Below, one piece after another: positions 1 to 8,300 of a stretch of DNA of 64,000 bases (within the stretch, counting starts at the first letter, position 1; each line of letters begins with the position of its first letter). Made by a program: the position numbers and the translations under genes. The notes beneath the pieces were generated by a model that did no database searches, was not told where the DNA came from, and was given only the letters and a program-made list of their open reading frames with translations. Origin of the DNA: an uncultured Clostridia bacterium (GTDB lineage: Bacteria > Bacillota > Clostridia > UBA1381 > UMGS1253); assembly GCA_934457145.1 (NCBI GenBank), contig CAKSHP010000003.1, positions 62,001-126,000 on the forward strand, given 5' to 3'.

Positions 1-639
1 CTTTAAAAGAGAAGTGCTGCCGAAACTTGCAGCCAAAATATTTAAATTTTGCTTTTTTAATTTACGCACAAGCGCAATTGCCGCAGCATCGTTTGCGCAG
101 AGCACGCAGTCGTAAAGATTTGCGTTTTTGCTAAATTTTTCTACGCATTTGTTTAAATCGCCGTAATTAATATATATGTCATTTTCCGAAAAGTTTATGT
201 CTGAAAGAGAAATTGCATATTTGTATGCATCAAATTTTAACATATCCTGCGTCGCATCGGTATTAAGCGCAAAAAAAGCAATCCTTTTCCCGCCCGTTTC
301 TATAAAATATTTCATTATCTCAAAGGCGGTCTGAAAATAATTAAGCGACACACTGCTGCAATGCGGATATTTTACGCTTTCGGTGGGACGTATGATAACT
401 AAGTTTATACCGCGTTTTGAAAAATAACTTATAATTTTTGTTTCCCATGCAAGCGAGCTGCTCACCAAAATTGCGCAGCCGCCGTTTTTTTCGCACTGCA
501 TAAAAACATCATTTAAATTATCTTCATAATAAATGATATTTATGCTTTCGCAAACAGAGCGGACTCCCTTTACAAATGCAAAAAACCAGTTTGTTTTTGA
601 AAACAGCGGATTTACAACAATGTTTACAGCCTCACACAT
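1..639 (-). CDS. Partial sugar-binding-type transcriptional regulator (PBP1/LacI-like sensor domain, no N-terminal HTH)
   Basis: The reverse strand is open from an ATG at 639 to the window edge, giving 213 residues with no stop, so the 3' end lies outside. A GGGGG ribosome site precedes the ATG by about 8 bases. The sequence opens directly with a periplasmic-binding-protein-like fold (VNIVVNPLFSKTNWFFAFVKG) and continues with typical LacI/PBP1 elements such as NYFQTAFEIMKYFIETGGKR, AFFALNT and CVLCANDAAAIALVRKL. No N-terminal helix-turn-helix is present. In E. coli XylR and relatives the PBP1-type sensor is N-terminal and an AraC-type HTH is C-terminal, so a C-terminal HTH beyond the edge is my inference. 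It is divergent from the carbohydrate operon starting at 909, which it probably controls. Confidence 0.7.
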   Translation of the reverse strand, partial: MCEAVNIVVNPLFSKTNWFFAFVKGVRSVCESINIIYYEDNLNDVFMQCEKNGGCAILVSSSLAWETKIISYFSKRGINLVIIRPTESVKYPHCSSVSLNYFQTAFEIMKYFIETGGKRIAFFALNTDATQDMLKFDAYKYAISLSDINFSENDIYINYGDLNKCVEKFSKNANLYDCVLCANDAAAIALVRKLKKQNLNILAASFGSTSLLK

Positions 640-735
640 GGCACATCCCCCACAAAAATGCATTAAAAATTATTATAACACACATTTATACAAATTTCAA
701 GACAAATATAATCAGAAATTACACTTTTTTTTATC

Positions 736-763
736 TTGTCTGCCGGTGCGGTTATGGTAAAAT
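736..763 (+). promoter_or_regulatory. Probable sigma-A promoter of the carbohydrate operon
   Basis: TTGTCT at 736-741 and TAAAAT at 758-763 are separated by 16 bases, about 145 bases before the first gene (909). Two short hairpins follow in the leader: CCGC/GCGG near 798-815 and GCAGG/CCTGC near 842-862. Their role is unknown. Confidence 0.45.
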
Positions 764-908
764 AAAACTATAAAAAGGTGTGATAGCATACATATGTCCT
801 GCCGCGGATTTTTTTGCGGACCCGGACGCACTTTTTTGTTTGCAGGCAGCGTTTTTCCTGCAATTTACCATGTATTAAAAAAACTTTAATGCAAAGGAGA
901 AAAATAAA

Positions 909-1601
909 ATGGAAATTAAATGGCTCGGTCAGGGAGGTCTCAGCATAAAACACGGCGGCGCGCTCGTTTTTGTTGATCCTTATTTATCAGACAGCGTGGC
1001 AAAAATAAATCCGCAAAACAAAAGACAAATTGCGGTTGATGAAAATATTTTTTCAGCTCCCGTTGATGTTATCGTGCTGACTCACAATCACTTAGACCAC
1101 ACCGACCCCGAAACACTTGAAAGGCTTTTAAGCACCGATAAAAGAATCCATGTACTTGCCCCCGAAGCGGCATATTACGAGGTTCGGAAGTACGCTAAAA
1201 ATCACGATTATCTTTTGTTTAACCGCCACTGTGAATATTCGTTTGGCGACATGAGGTTCAGAGCGGTAAAAGCGGCGCACTCTGATGTGCACCCTATAGG
1301 CGTTATTATACAAACAAAGGAAAAAAACGTTTACATAACGGGCGATACCCTTTATAACAGCGAAATATTTGACGATATAGACGTTAAGATAGACGAAATG
1401 TATGTTGTGATAAACGGCGCCGGAAACAACATGAACATGACAGATGCATACCGCTTTGTAAAGCGCATAAATCCAAAAACAGCCATACCCGTACACTGGG
1501 GAATGTTTGCTCCGTATGACGTTGATCCGAATGAATTTAAGGCTATGTTTAAAAATGATGATATAGAAATTAAAATCCCGAGCGTGGATTTTTCTTGGTA
1601 A
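909..1601 (+). CDS. MBL-fold metallo-hydrolase (UlaG-like)
   Basis: A 230-residue cytoplasmic metallo-beta-lactamase-fold hydrolase. The metal-binding signature HNHLDH is at about residues 60-65, with further ligand-bearing elements AAHSDVHP, ITGDT and VHWGM. The start MEIKWLGQGGLSI is typical of the UlaG / MBL lactonase branch, and a GGAG ribosome site sits 8 bases upstream. UlaG is the L-ascorbate-6-phosphate lactonase; the substrate here cannot be read from sequence. It is the first gene of a tightly spaced operon (14 bases to the next gene) with an enolase-superfamily dehydratase, two glycosidases and an SDR, so sugar-lactone hydrolysis is a reasonable guess. Confidence 0.8.
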   Translation: MEIKWLGQGGLSIKHGGALVFVDPYLSDSVAKINPQNKRQIAVDENIFSAPVDVIVLTHNHLDHTDPETLERLLSTDKRIHVLAPEAAYYEVRKYAKNHDYLLFNRHCEYSFGDMRFRAVKAAHSDVHPIGVIIQTKEKNVYITGDTLYNSEIFDDIDVKIDEMYVVINGAGNNMNMTDAYRFVKRINPKTAIPVHWGMFAPYDVDPNEFKAMFKNDDIEIKIPSVDFSW

Positions 1602-1615
1602 GGAGAGTGTGAAAA

Positions 1616-2776
1616 ATGAAAGTAACAGACATTAAAACCTTTGCAGTGGATTGCTTTCGGACAAACTGGGTGTTTGTTAAGGTTTATACCGACGAAGGCA
1701 TAACGGGTGTCGGCGAAGCAACGCTTGAATACAAAGAAAAGGCGCTTTTCGGCGCTATCGAACACATTAAAGAGTATTTAGTCGGCAAAAATCCGCTCAC
1801 AATTGAAAAACACTGGCACGATATCTACCGCGACGCATACTGGAGAGGCGGCGCCGTGCTCATGAGTGCGCTGTCGGCAGTTGAAACCGCTCTTTGGGAC
1901 ATCTTAGGAAAAAGCGTTAATTTGCCGGTGTATCAGCTTTTGGGCGGCAAAGTAAACGACAAAGTTAAAATTTATGTCAACGGCTGGTTTGCCGGCGCAA
2001 AAACTCCCGAAGAATTTGCCGCAAAAGCAAAAGAAGCAAAAAAACGCGGCGTTCTGGCAATGAAATGGGATCCGTTCGGCAAAAGCTATCTTGAAATTTC
2101 AAACAAAGATTTAAACACGGCTTTGGAATGTGTCGGAGCTGTGAGAGATGCTGTCGGTGACGAGGTTGACTTGCTTATCGAAGGTCACGGCAGGTTTAAC
2201 ATTGCAACAGGCGTAAAAATAGCAAAAGAGCTTGAACAGTTCAAGCCGATGTGGTTTGAAGAGCCAACTCCTCCGGACAGCTTAGACGCGCTTTTGGAGG
2301 TTAAAAAGAAATCCCCCGTTCCGATTTCGGCAGGCGAAAGACTCTATACAAGATATGAATACAAGCGTCTTTTCGAGATGCGCTGCGCAGACTTTATCCA
2401 GCCGGATATAAGCCATGCCGGAGGAATCGGCGAGCTTAGAAAAATAGGGGCAATGTCTGAGGCTTATTACGTCGGCTTTGCGCCGCACAATCCGAGCGGC
2501 CCGGTTGCAAATGCTGCAACCTTACAGCTTGCGGCATGCAGTCCGAACTTTTCTATTTTAGAGATTATGTATTCCGATGTTGATTACAGGGATCAAATAA
2601 CAAACGAAGACCTGGTTTACGAAAACGGCTACATGAAAATTCCCGACAAGCCGGGACTTGGCATAGAAATTGACGAAAACGAATGTGAAAAACATCCATA
2701 TCAGGTTCACACCTTGCGTCACTACACAGGAGCGCTCACAAATATAAGACCTGCAAAAACAAAATTTTATTTTTAA
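1616..2776 (+). CDS. Mandelate racemase/muconate lactonizing family protein, D-galactonate dehydratase-like
   Basis: 386 residues, close to DgoD in length. It has an N-terminal capping domain (1-115) and an enolase-type barrel. Visible catalytic features are the barrel lysine in AMKWD (about K150), metal-ligand acids in LLIEGHGR (E189, with H191 matching the DgoD general-base histidine), WFEEP (E215/E216) and SAGER (E241), the segment QPDISHAGG, and the second catalytic histidine in APHNPSGP (H291). The family abstracts a proton next to a carboxylate and usually dehydrates acid sugars. Galactonate dehydratase is the nearest recognised relative, but other sugar acids or an anhydro-sugar acid are possible. 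It sits between an MBL lactonase-like gene and a GH16 enzyme, which fits oxidative breakdown of a galactose-type sugar. Confidence 0.8.
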   Translation: MKVTDIKTFAVDCFRTNWVFVKVYTDEGITGVGEATLEYKEKALFGAIEHIKEYLVGKNPLTIEKHWHDIYRDAYWRGGAVLMSALSAVETALWDILGKSVNLPVYQLLGGKVNDKVKIYVNGWFAGAKTPEEFAAKAKEAKKRGVLAMKWDPFGKSYLEISNKDLNTALECVGAVRDAVGDEVDLLIEGHGRFNIATGVKIAKELEQFKPMWFEEPTPPDSLDALLEVKKKSPVPISAGERLYTRYEYKRLFEMRCADFIQPDISHAGGIGELRKIGAMSEAYYVGFAPHNPSGPVANAATLQLAACSPNFSILEIMYSDVDYRDQITNEDLVYENGYMKIPDKPGLGIEIDENECEKHPYQVHTLRHYTGALTNIRPAKTKFYF

Positions 2777-2795
2777 TATAAGGAGAGATATGAAA

Positions 2796-3620
2796 ATGAA
2801 AAAATACGAAGTGGAAGGTCATGAGGCAAGCTATCTGCCAGAGGGCAAAAACTGGAAGCTTGTCTGGGCAGACGAATTTGACGGAACAGAACTTGACAAA
2901 ACAAAATGGGACTACAGATTGTCAATGATGGGACAAAGCTGGCCGGCATGGACGGACAAGGGCGTTGAGCTTGACGGCAAAAGCAACGCAGTGTTTAAAA
3001 TTTTTGAAGAGAACGGAAAAATCGTCAGCTCACAGCTGCAAACAGGCTATAACTTTATGGATACGCCGATTAAAAAGACAAAGTTTTGCGGCGAGGATTT
3101 ACAGTGGCAGATAGGCAAATTAAAAGAAAGCAAATATTTAAAAAAATATGGCTATTTTGAGTGCCGCTGCAAGCTTCAGAAAAAAAAGGGCTGGTGGAGT
3201 GCCTTTTGGATACAGTCGCCTATTATCGGCGCATCTCTTGACAGCGCACAAACCGGCTCCGAGGTCGACATAATGGAGTGTTTTAACCCGGGCGACATCG
3301 CACACCACAACGTGTTTACAGGCGGCTACGGTGAGGACAATAAATATAAAACCGCCGGCGGTGTTGAAGGTCTTGACATAAATGAGTATCACACTTTCGG
3401 ACTTCATTGGAACAAAGAAGGCTACACATTTTACATCGACGGAAAAGAGGACGGCCATATAGACGGCTATGTTTCGCAAATTCCGCAGTTTATATTAATC
3501 AGCACCGAAGTTAAAGGCTACAGAAAAGAAAGCCGCACCTTTACGGAGGAGGCAAAAGCTGCCGTTGGCGATGAGTTTATTGTAGATTACGTAAGAGTAT
3601 TTGACGAGATAGGAGATTGA
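2796..3620 (+). CDS. Glycoside hydrolase family 16 protein, apparently cytoplasmic
   Basis: 274 residues. The GH16 active-site motif EVDIMECF is at about 156-163: E156 nucleophile, D158 assisting, E161 acid/base. Other GH16 features are LVWADEFDG near the N-terminus, GWWSAFWIQSP, EYHTFGLHW and a C-terminal VDYVRVF strand. No signal peptide or membrane segment is seen, which is unusual because most GH16 enzymes (laminarinases, agarases, porphyranases, carrageenases) are secreted. An in-frame ATG lies 6 bases upstream at 2790, only 2 bases from the AGGAGAG ribosome site; the ATG at 2796 has 8-base spacing and is preferred. Substrate unknown. The stop overlaps the intergenic ribosome site of the SDR gene. 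Confidence 0.82.
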   Translation: MKKYEVEGHEASYLPEGKNWKLVWADEFDGTELDKTKWDYRLSMMGQSWPAWTDKGVELDGKSNAVFKIFEENGKIVSSQLQTGYNFMDTPIKKTKFCGEDLQWQIGKLKESKYLKKYGYFECRCKLQKKKGWWSAFWIQSPIIGASLDSAQTGSEVDIMECFNPGDIAHHNVFTGGYGEDNKYKTAGGVEGLDINEYHTFGLHWNKEGYTFYIDGKEDGHIDGYVSQIPQFILISTEVKGYRKESRTFTEEAKAAVGDEFIVDYVRVFDEIGD

Positions 3621-3625
3621 TTAAA

Positions 3626-4393
3626 ATGAAAAAATCAGTTTTTGTTACAGGTGCAACAAACGGCACCGGCTTTGCAATTGCAAGCCGTTTTGCAAAAGAG
3701 GGATATGATGTTTTTATAGGCAGCAGAAACGAAGAAAACGCAAAAGCTGCCGCAAAAAAAATTGAAGAAAAACACGGCGTTTTCGCTAAGGGCTACGGCA
3801 TGAAGGTTTTTGACGAAGATGATGTTAAAAGAATATTCAAAGACATTGAGGATATGGGATATTTGTTGGACACTTTGGTGTTAAACGCTGCAAACTTAGG
3901 TCTTTGCCAGGACGCTTTAACAGTTGATATAGATGATTTTATGAACGTTTATAAAACAAACATCGGCTGGAACTTTATGCTTTCAAGAGCCGCTGCAAAG
4001 CAAATGATAAAAAAAGAGCCTCAGGGCGGTTCAATCGTTTACATAACATCTAACACAGCATACAGAGCAATCCCCGACCGCGTTGCATATGGTTCTTCAA
4101 AAAGCGGCATACTCGGCATGGCGCGCGCGCTTGCTCTGGATTGGGGAAAATATAATATAAAGGTAAACTGCGTGCTCCCCGGAATGATAAAAACCGACCG
4201 CTGGGTAAATAATTTTAACGACTGCAAAAATGCACCGTCAAATTTCACTCCGCTCCGCGACATAGCAGAATTTGAAGACGTTGCAAACGCAGCATGGTTT
4301 TTGGGAAGCGACCAGTCGAGAAACACGACGGGCGCCGAGCTTAGCGTTGACGGCGGAAACATGATTCAGCTCTATCCGATTATCGAAAAGTAA
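3626..4393 (+). CDS. SDR family NAD(P)-dependent oxidoreductase
   Basis: 255-residue classical short-chain dehydrogenase. It has the dinucleotide motif TGATNGTG near the N-terminus, LNAANLG in place of NNAG, the catalytic serine strand SIVYITSN and the catalytic pair in YGSSK, followed by VNCVLPGMIKTDR and a C-terminal TGAELSVDGG. An in-frame TTG lies 9 bases upstream, but the ATG at 3626 has AGGAG at a normal distance and gives the usual SDR N-terminus. As fourth gene of the carbohydrate operon it probably oxidises a sugar or sugar acid released by the neighbouring glycosidases; substrate not determinable. Confidence 0.85.
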   Translation: MKKSVFVTGATNGTGFAIASRFAKEGYDVFIGSRNEENAKAAAKKIEEKHGVFAKGYGMKVFDEDDVKRIFKDIEDMGYLLDTLVLNAANLGLCQDALTVDIDDFMNVYKTNIGWNFMLSRAAAKQMIKKEPQGGSIVYITSNTAYRAIPDRVAYGSSKSGILGMARALALDWGKYNIKVNCVLPGMIKTDRWVNNFNDCKNAPSNFTPLRDIAEFEDVANAAWFLGSDQSRNTTGAELSVDGGNMIQLYPIIEK

Positions 4394-4405
4394 GGGAGAT
4401 AAAAA

Positions 4406-6283
4406 ATGTATACTTTTAAAAAAGGTATTCTTTATAAAAACGGCAAAAAGGTGTTCTGCACGGGGCTTTCGTATTATGCTTCGTATCACGCAAGCAAAGT
4501 TCCAGTTCCGCCCGAGGGCGACCGCATCGGCGAAATGAAAAAAGACATAAAAGAAATGGTTAAAGCGGGATTTAATCTTGTGCGCTTTGCATCTTTGGGT
4601 GATGTTTATTATAACGAAAAGGGCGAGATAGAATACAAAGGCGACTTTGTAAGCGCTATGGCAAAGTATGCCGATGAGGCAGACATTGCAACCATGATAC
4701 GCCTTCAGGGGTATGCCCTAAACCCTTCCGGCTACAAAAACTGTCTTATGGTCGGCGCAGACGGCAAGCAAACCGATCCGTCGATCTGGTATAACTTTAT
4801 ACAAAACAGCCTTTGCCACGACGGAATACTTTCAGACAACGAAAAATGCACAAGAGCAATTGCAAAGCATTTTAAAAGCATCTGCAACACAGCATGCTTT
4901 CAAACCTATAACGAGCCGCACTATCCCGGTCAGGGAATGTATGACTATCATGAAGAAACAATCAAAAAATACAGAATATGGCTTTGCGAAAACGGCATAA
5001 AAACAAAAGAAGAAGTAAAAGATTATAATCCTCCGAAAAAGCGCCCCGAAAAGGGCGAAAGTCCCGAGGAATGGATATACTGGCGGTTATTTTCGATGCA
5101 TGTTTTGTCGGAGTTTCTGGCAAAAAGTTCGGACTATGCAAAAGAGGAAACCGGCATTGAAACAATGACCTGCCTTACAACCGATCCGCTCCTTAACTGC
5201 AACGCAGCCAGAGGCGTGAATTTTTATGACAGCGCCGAGCGAATGGACGCTTTGGGCGTAACGCATTATTTCGGTCTTAAAGATCCCGAAGCATACATGG
5301 CAAATTTAGACCTTGATATGGCATACAGCGCAGCCGAGGTTTATAACAAGCCCATGTGGATTGTGGAATACGATGCAAGATGCAATATACCGCAAGACAA
5401 ATTCCGCAGCGAAACATATATGGCGCTCGGCAGCGGCTGCAAGGCAATAATGTATTACCAGTGGCGCGGCGATTTTTGCTATCCCGACTCACCTGAGGGA
5501 AACGCATTCGGACTTATTAACTTTGACGGCACGCCGACTGCTAATTTTGAAAACGCAAAAAACGTTGTGCGTCTTATAAACAAGCTCTCGGATTTGTTTG
5601 TAAATGCAGATAAACTGCACTGCGGAGTCGGTCTTTTACATTCGGACTATGCATATATGTATGCAGACGCCGTTGAAAACAGCGGTGCGCAGTCGGAATT
5701 TAACAAATTAAATAACAGCTGGAACCAGGAATTTATAAATGTTTATAAAAAACTTCGCGCCGAGAATATATCTCCCGATATAGTACGCGCGTGCGACCTT
5801 GAAAAAAATCCGGCAAACATAAAAGTTTTATATGTCACTTCGTTTAACACGCTGAGCAAAAAAGAACAAGCCAAGGTCAGAAAATTTTGTGAAAACGGCG
5901 GCCGGGTAATGGTAAGATACGAAAAGTTCTGCAACGTAAATTGCGGGTATGTTCCTCTTGATTACGTTCCCGAAAGATACTATTACAATTACGAAATATA
6001 TGACACGCTTGAGCTTTTGAATATAACCGCTCCGGTTAAAATGGAATCTGACAGATTTATTTTGCAGCAAACTCTTAAAGGAGACGGCTATTATATTATT
6101 TGCATCACAAACATTTCAAATATTAAAAAGAAAGCAAAAAATGCAAAGTTTAAAACCGAATTTGATTTTAAGAGCGCAATAATGTACACCTTTGAAAATC
6201 AAGACGGAAAAGAACTTGACGTTTGTAATAACAGCTTTGAAACCGGCGAGATTGACGACGGCGCAATAATAGTTTTAAAATAA
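4406..6283 (+). CDS. Glycoside hydrolase, GH42-like (beta-galactosidase type)
   Basis: 625 residues, no signal peptide. The TIM-barrel half carries MVKAGFNLVRFAS, a probable acid/base glutamate in QTYNEPHYPG (E170) and a probable nucleophile in PMWIVEYDAR (E321), the layout expected for a GH42/clan A enzyme. It is followed by YYQWRGDFCYPDSPEGNAFG. The part from about 390 on, with VLYVTSFNTLSKKEQAKVRKF and a C-terminal beta domain, resembles the trimerisation and Greek-key domains of GH42. A cytoplasmic galactosidase acting on imported oligosaccharides is the simplest reading; assignment to a subfamily needs a profile search. Last gene of the operon, followed by a strong terminator. Confidence 0.7.
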   Translation: MYTFKKGILYKNGKKVFCTGLSYYASYHASKVPVPPEGDRIGEMKKDIKEMVKAGFNLVRFASLGDVYYNEKGEIEYKGDFVSAMAKYADEADIATMIRLQGYALNPSGYKNCLMVGADGKQTDPSIWYNFIQNSLCHDGILSDNEKCTRAIAKHFKSICNTACFQTYNEPHYPGQGMYDYHEETIKKYRIWLCENGIKTKEEVKDYNPPKKRPEKGESPEEWIYWRLFSMHVLSEFLAKSSDYAKEETGIETMTCLTTDPLLNCNAARGVNFYDSAERMDALGVTHYFGLKDPEAYMANLDLDMAYSAAEVYNKPMWIVEYDARCNIPQDKFRSETYMALGSGCKAIMYYQWRGDFCYPDSPEGNAFGLINFDGTPTANFENAKNVVRLINKLSDLFVNADKLHCGVGLLHSDYAYMYADAVENSGAQSEFNKLNNSWNQEFINVYKKLRAENISPDIVRACDLEKNPANIKVLYVTSFNTLSKKEQAKVRKFCENGGRVMVRYEKFCNVNCGYVPLDYVPERYYYNYEIYDTLELLNITAPVKMESDRFILQQTLKGDGYYIICITNISNIKKKAKNAKFKTEFDFKSAIMYTFENQDGKELDVCNNSFETGEIDDGAIIVLK

Positions 6284-6285
6284 AT

Positions 6286-6328
6286 AAAAAGCAAAACCGA
6301 TTTTTTTGCATCGGTTTTGCTTTTTTTA
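6286..6328. terminator. Bidirectional rho-independent terminator
   Basis: A long stem (AAAAGCAAAACCGA paired with TCGGTTTTGCTTTT) has an A-tract on one side and a T-tract on the other, ending the + carbohydrate operon and the converging EamA gene. Confidence 0.9.
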
Positions 6329-6742
6329 TCACAGTACAAGAATTAATGTGCCCGCAGCTATGGCAAGCGTTCCGAGTATTGTTTTAACGTCTGCTTTTTC
6401 GCCTAAAATGAAAAATGCCAGAATAACAGTTAAAACAACGCTCATTTTATCAATCGGCGCAACCTTTGAAGCCTCTCCGATTTGCAGCGCGCGAAAATAG
6501 CAAAGCCATGACGCGCCGGTTGCCAAACCCGAAAGAACCAAAAACAGCCACGATTTAGAGTCTATCTGACCTAACTGCTTATACGAACCGCCGATAAATG
6601 CTATAAGCCATGCCATAACAAGCACAACCGCCGTTCGTATGGCTGTTGCAAGATTTGAATTTACCGCGCTTATTCCTATTTTAGCGAAAATCGACGTCAG
6701 TGCGGCAAAAAATGCCGACAACACGGCAAATACAATCCACAT
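6329..6742 (-). CDS. EamA/DMT-superfamily membrane protein, half-size
   Basis: 137 residues with four to five hydrophobic segments and one EamA repeat; full-length DMT transporters have two repeats and about 300 residues, so this is a single-repeat form that would need to dimerise, like SMR proteins. Recognisable elements are SAFFAALTSIFAKIG at the N-terminus and IDKMSVVLTVILAFFILGE at the end of the repeat. It lies 26 bases downstream of the DtxR-type regulator on the same strand and is probably co-transcribed, hinting at a metal link, but the substrate is unknown. Confidence 0.75.
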   Translation of the reverse strand: MWIVFAVLSAFFAALTSIFAKIGISAVNSNLATAIRTAVVLVMAWLIAFIGGSYKQLGQIDSKSWLFLVLSGLATGASWLCYFRALQIGEASKVAPIDKMSVVLTVILAFFILGEKADVKTILGTLAIAAGTLILVL

Positions 6743-6768
6743 ACTATTATCTTCTTTCTTATTTAAGC

Positions 6769-7149
6769 TTAATTAATACCGTTTTCGTGTTTTTTTAAAT
6801 AAGCCTTTATTTTATCGAAACTTTCAATACTTATATCGTGTTCTATTTTGCAGCTGTCGTGATATGCGGTTTCTTCGTTTACTCCGAGCATTATAAGCGC
6901 CTTTGCAATCACCTGATGGCGCTCATACATTCTTTCTGCAATTTCAAGCCCCTTTTCGGTTAAAGAAATCAGTCCGTTTTCATCAATTTTTATGTAGTCT
7001 GCCTCACGCAGATTTTTCATCGCCACAGACACGCTCGGCTTTGTAAAAGAAAGCTCATGCGCAATGTCTATGCTGCGCACGCTCCCGTTTTTCCTTTTAA
7101 TCATAAGGATAGATTCAAGATAATTTTCAGATGATTCATTGATTTTCAT
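6769..7149 (-). CDS. DtxR/MntR-family metal-dependent transcriptional regulator
   Basis: 126 residues: an N-terminal winged helix (NYLESILMIKRKNGSVRSID, then SFTKPSVSVAMKNL) and the metal-binding/dimerisation domain. It lacks the third SH3-like domain, so it is the short MntR-like length. The primary metal site reads DSCKIEHDIS; the Cys-x2-Glu-His pattern matches the iron-type DtxR/IdeR site rather than the MntR Glu-type site, so ferrous iron or manganese are both possible. A very good promoter lies 60-90 bases upstream. Regulates its own operon with EamA, or iron/manganese genes elsewhere (inference). Confidence 0.9.
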   Translation of the reverse strand: MKINESSENYLESILMIKRKNGSVRSIDIAHELSFTKPSVSVAMKNLREADYIKIDENGLISLTEKGLEIAERMYERHQVIAKALIMLGVNEETAYHDSCKIEHDISIESFDKIKAYLKKHENGIN

Positions 7150-7206
7150 AATAATTATTCACCTTTCCAATAAAATCAAACAAACAATACGTCTGATTAT
7201 AGTATA

Positions 7207-7235
7207 ATTATATCAAATGAAAAAACAAATGTCAA
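7207..7235 (-). promoter_or_regulatory. Consensus sigma-A promoter for the DtxR-EamA operon
   Basis: Reading the reverse strand, TTGACA (7235-7230) and TATAAT (7212-7207) are separated by exactly 17 bases. AT-rich partial palindromes around 7165-7200 and 7244-7265 could hold the regulator's operator; this is not resolvable by eye. Confidence 0.85.
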
Positions 7236-7271
7236 ATTAATTTATTTGCCTTAATTAAATGCAAAAAACAA

Positions 7272-7300
7272 TTGAACATAGCGGCTAAATATGATATACT
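7272..7300 (+). promoter_or_regulatory. Sigma-A promoter of whiA
   Basis: TTGAAC at 7272-7277 and TATACT at 7295-7300 with 17-base spacing, about 30 bases before the whiA ribosome site. Confidence 0.75.
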
Positions 7301-7337
7301 TATTAAAAACAGACTCTGAAAGGCGGGAAGCGGCAAA

Positions 7338-8249
7338 ATGTCTTTTGCTTCGGAAACAAAAAAAACGATATGCACCGTAAACGAAAAGAGATGGTGCTGC
7401 AAAACAAGCGAGCTGTCGGGACTTTTATGCTTCGGAGCTTCATATAAAAACAAAACCCTTACGATTAAATCCGAAAGCGCGGAGGTGTTTGACAGAACCG
7501 TTCTTTTAATCGACCGGCAAACCTCTGTTTCAAAGCAAAAAATCACACTGCCGAAAAGCGAGGGCGGCAGATATATTTTAAAAATATCAGGCACAGAAGA
7601 AATTATGCGCCTCTGCGAGGAAATGGGCTTTGAATTTGATTTAAAAAACGACTGCATAGATTTTTGTCCAAGCAACGACACTCTTCAAAATTCATGCTGC
7701 AAAGCGGCATTTGTCAGAGGTGCGTATCTTATGGGCGGCACGGTTACGGATCCTGAAAAAAATTATCACCTGGAATTTGTCTGCAAATATGCAAAAGCCG
7801 CCGATAAACTTTCAGAAATTCTGGAAAGCATGAAAATAAACGCAAGGCTGACGGTTCGCAAAAACAGCTTTGTTATATATATAAAAGAATTTGAAACCAT
7901 TGCAAACCTTTTGGGGCATCTGGGAGCAGGCTCGGAAATGATGGAGCTTTACAACCTTAAAATAGAGCGCGAACTGCGAAACGACGTAAACCGCGCCGTA
8001 AACTGCGATAATGCGAATATAAAAAGAATAACGGCGGCGGCAAAAGTTCAGATTAACGCTATTAAAAAAATAGCCGAAACCTGCGGGCTTGAAAGCCTTC
8101 CGCAAACTTTATCCGAAGTGGCAAACGCGCGTCTTGAAAATCCCGAAGCCTCGCTTGAAGAAATCGGCAAAACGCTTGACGTCCCCATCGGAAAATCAGG
8201 CGTAAACCACAGGCTGAGCAGAATAGTTGAGTTTGCAAAGAATTTATAA
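7338..8249 (+). CDS. whiA: DNA-binding protein WhiA
   Basis: 303 residues, normal for WhiA. The N-terminal half is the LAGLIDADG homing-endonuclease-like fold without nuclease residues (KAAFVRGAYLMGGTVTDP, FVIYIKEFETIANLLGHLGA). The C-terminal half is the helix-turn-helix domain with RITAAAKVQINAIKKIAE and the diagnostic end PIGKSGVNHRLSRIVEFA. In Firmicutes WhiA affects cell division and chromosome segregation and is usually next to yvcJ/yvcK; here it is followed by dnaE instead. Start chosen at 7338 because AAAGGCGGG lies just upstream. Confidence 0.95.
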   Translation: MSFASETKKTICTVNEKRWCCKTSELSGLLCFGASYKNKTLTIKSESAEVFDRTVLLIDRQTSVSKQKITLPKSEGGRYILKISGTEEIMRLCEEMGFEFDLKNDCIDFCPSNDTLQNSCCKAAFVRGAYLMGGTVTDPEKNYHLEFVCKYAKAADKLSEILESMKINARLTVRKNSFVIYIKEFETIANLLGHLGAGSEMMELYNLKIERELRNDVNRAVNCDNANIKRITAAAKVQINAIKKIAETCGLESLPQTLSEVANARLENPEASLEEIGKTLDVPIGKSGVNHRLSRIVEFAKNL

Positions 8250-8300
8250 ATTATTGTTACTATCTATGCCGCATACAGCCGGCAGAACGGAGTTTTTTTA

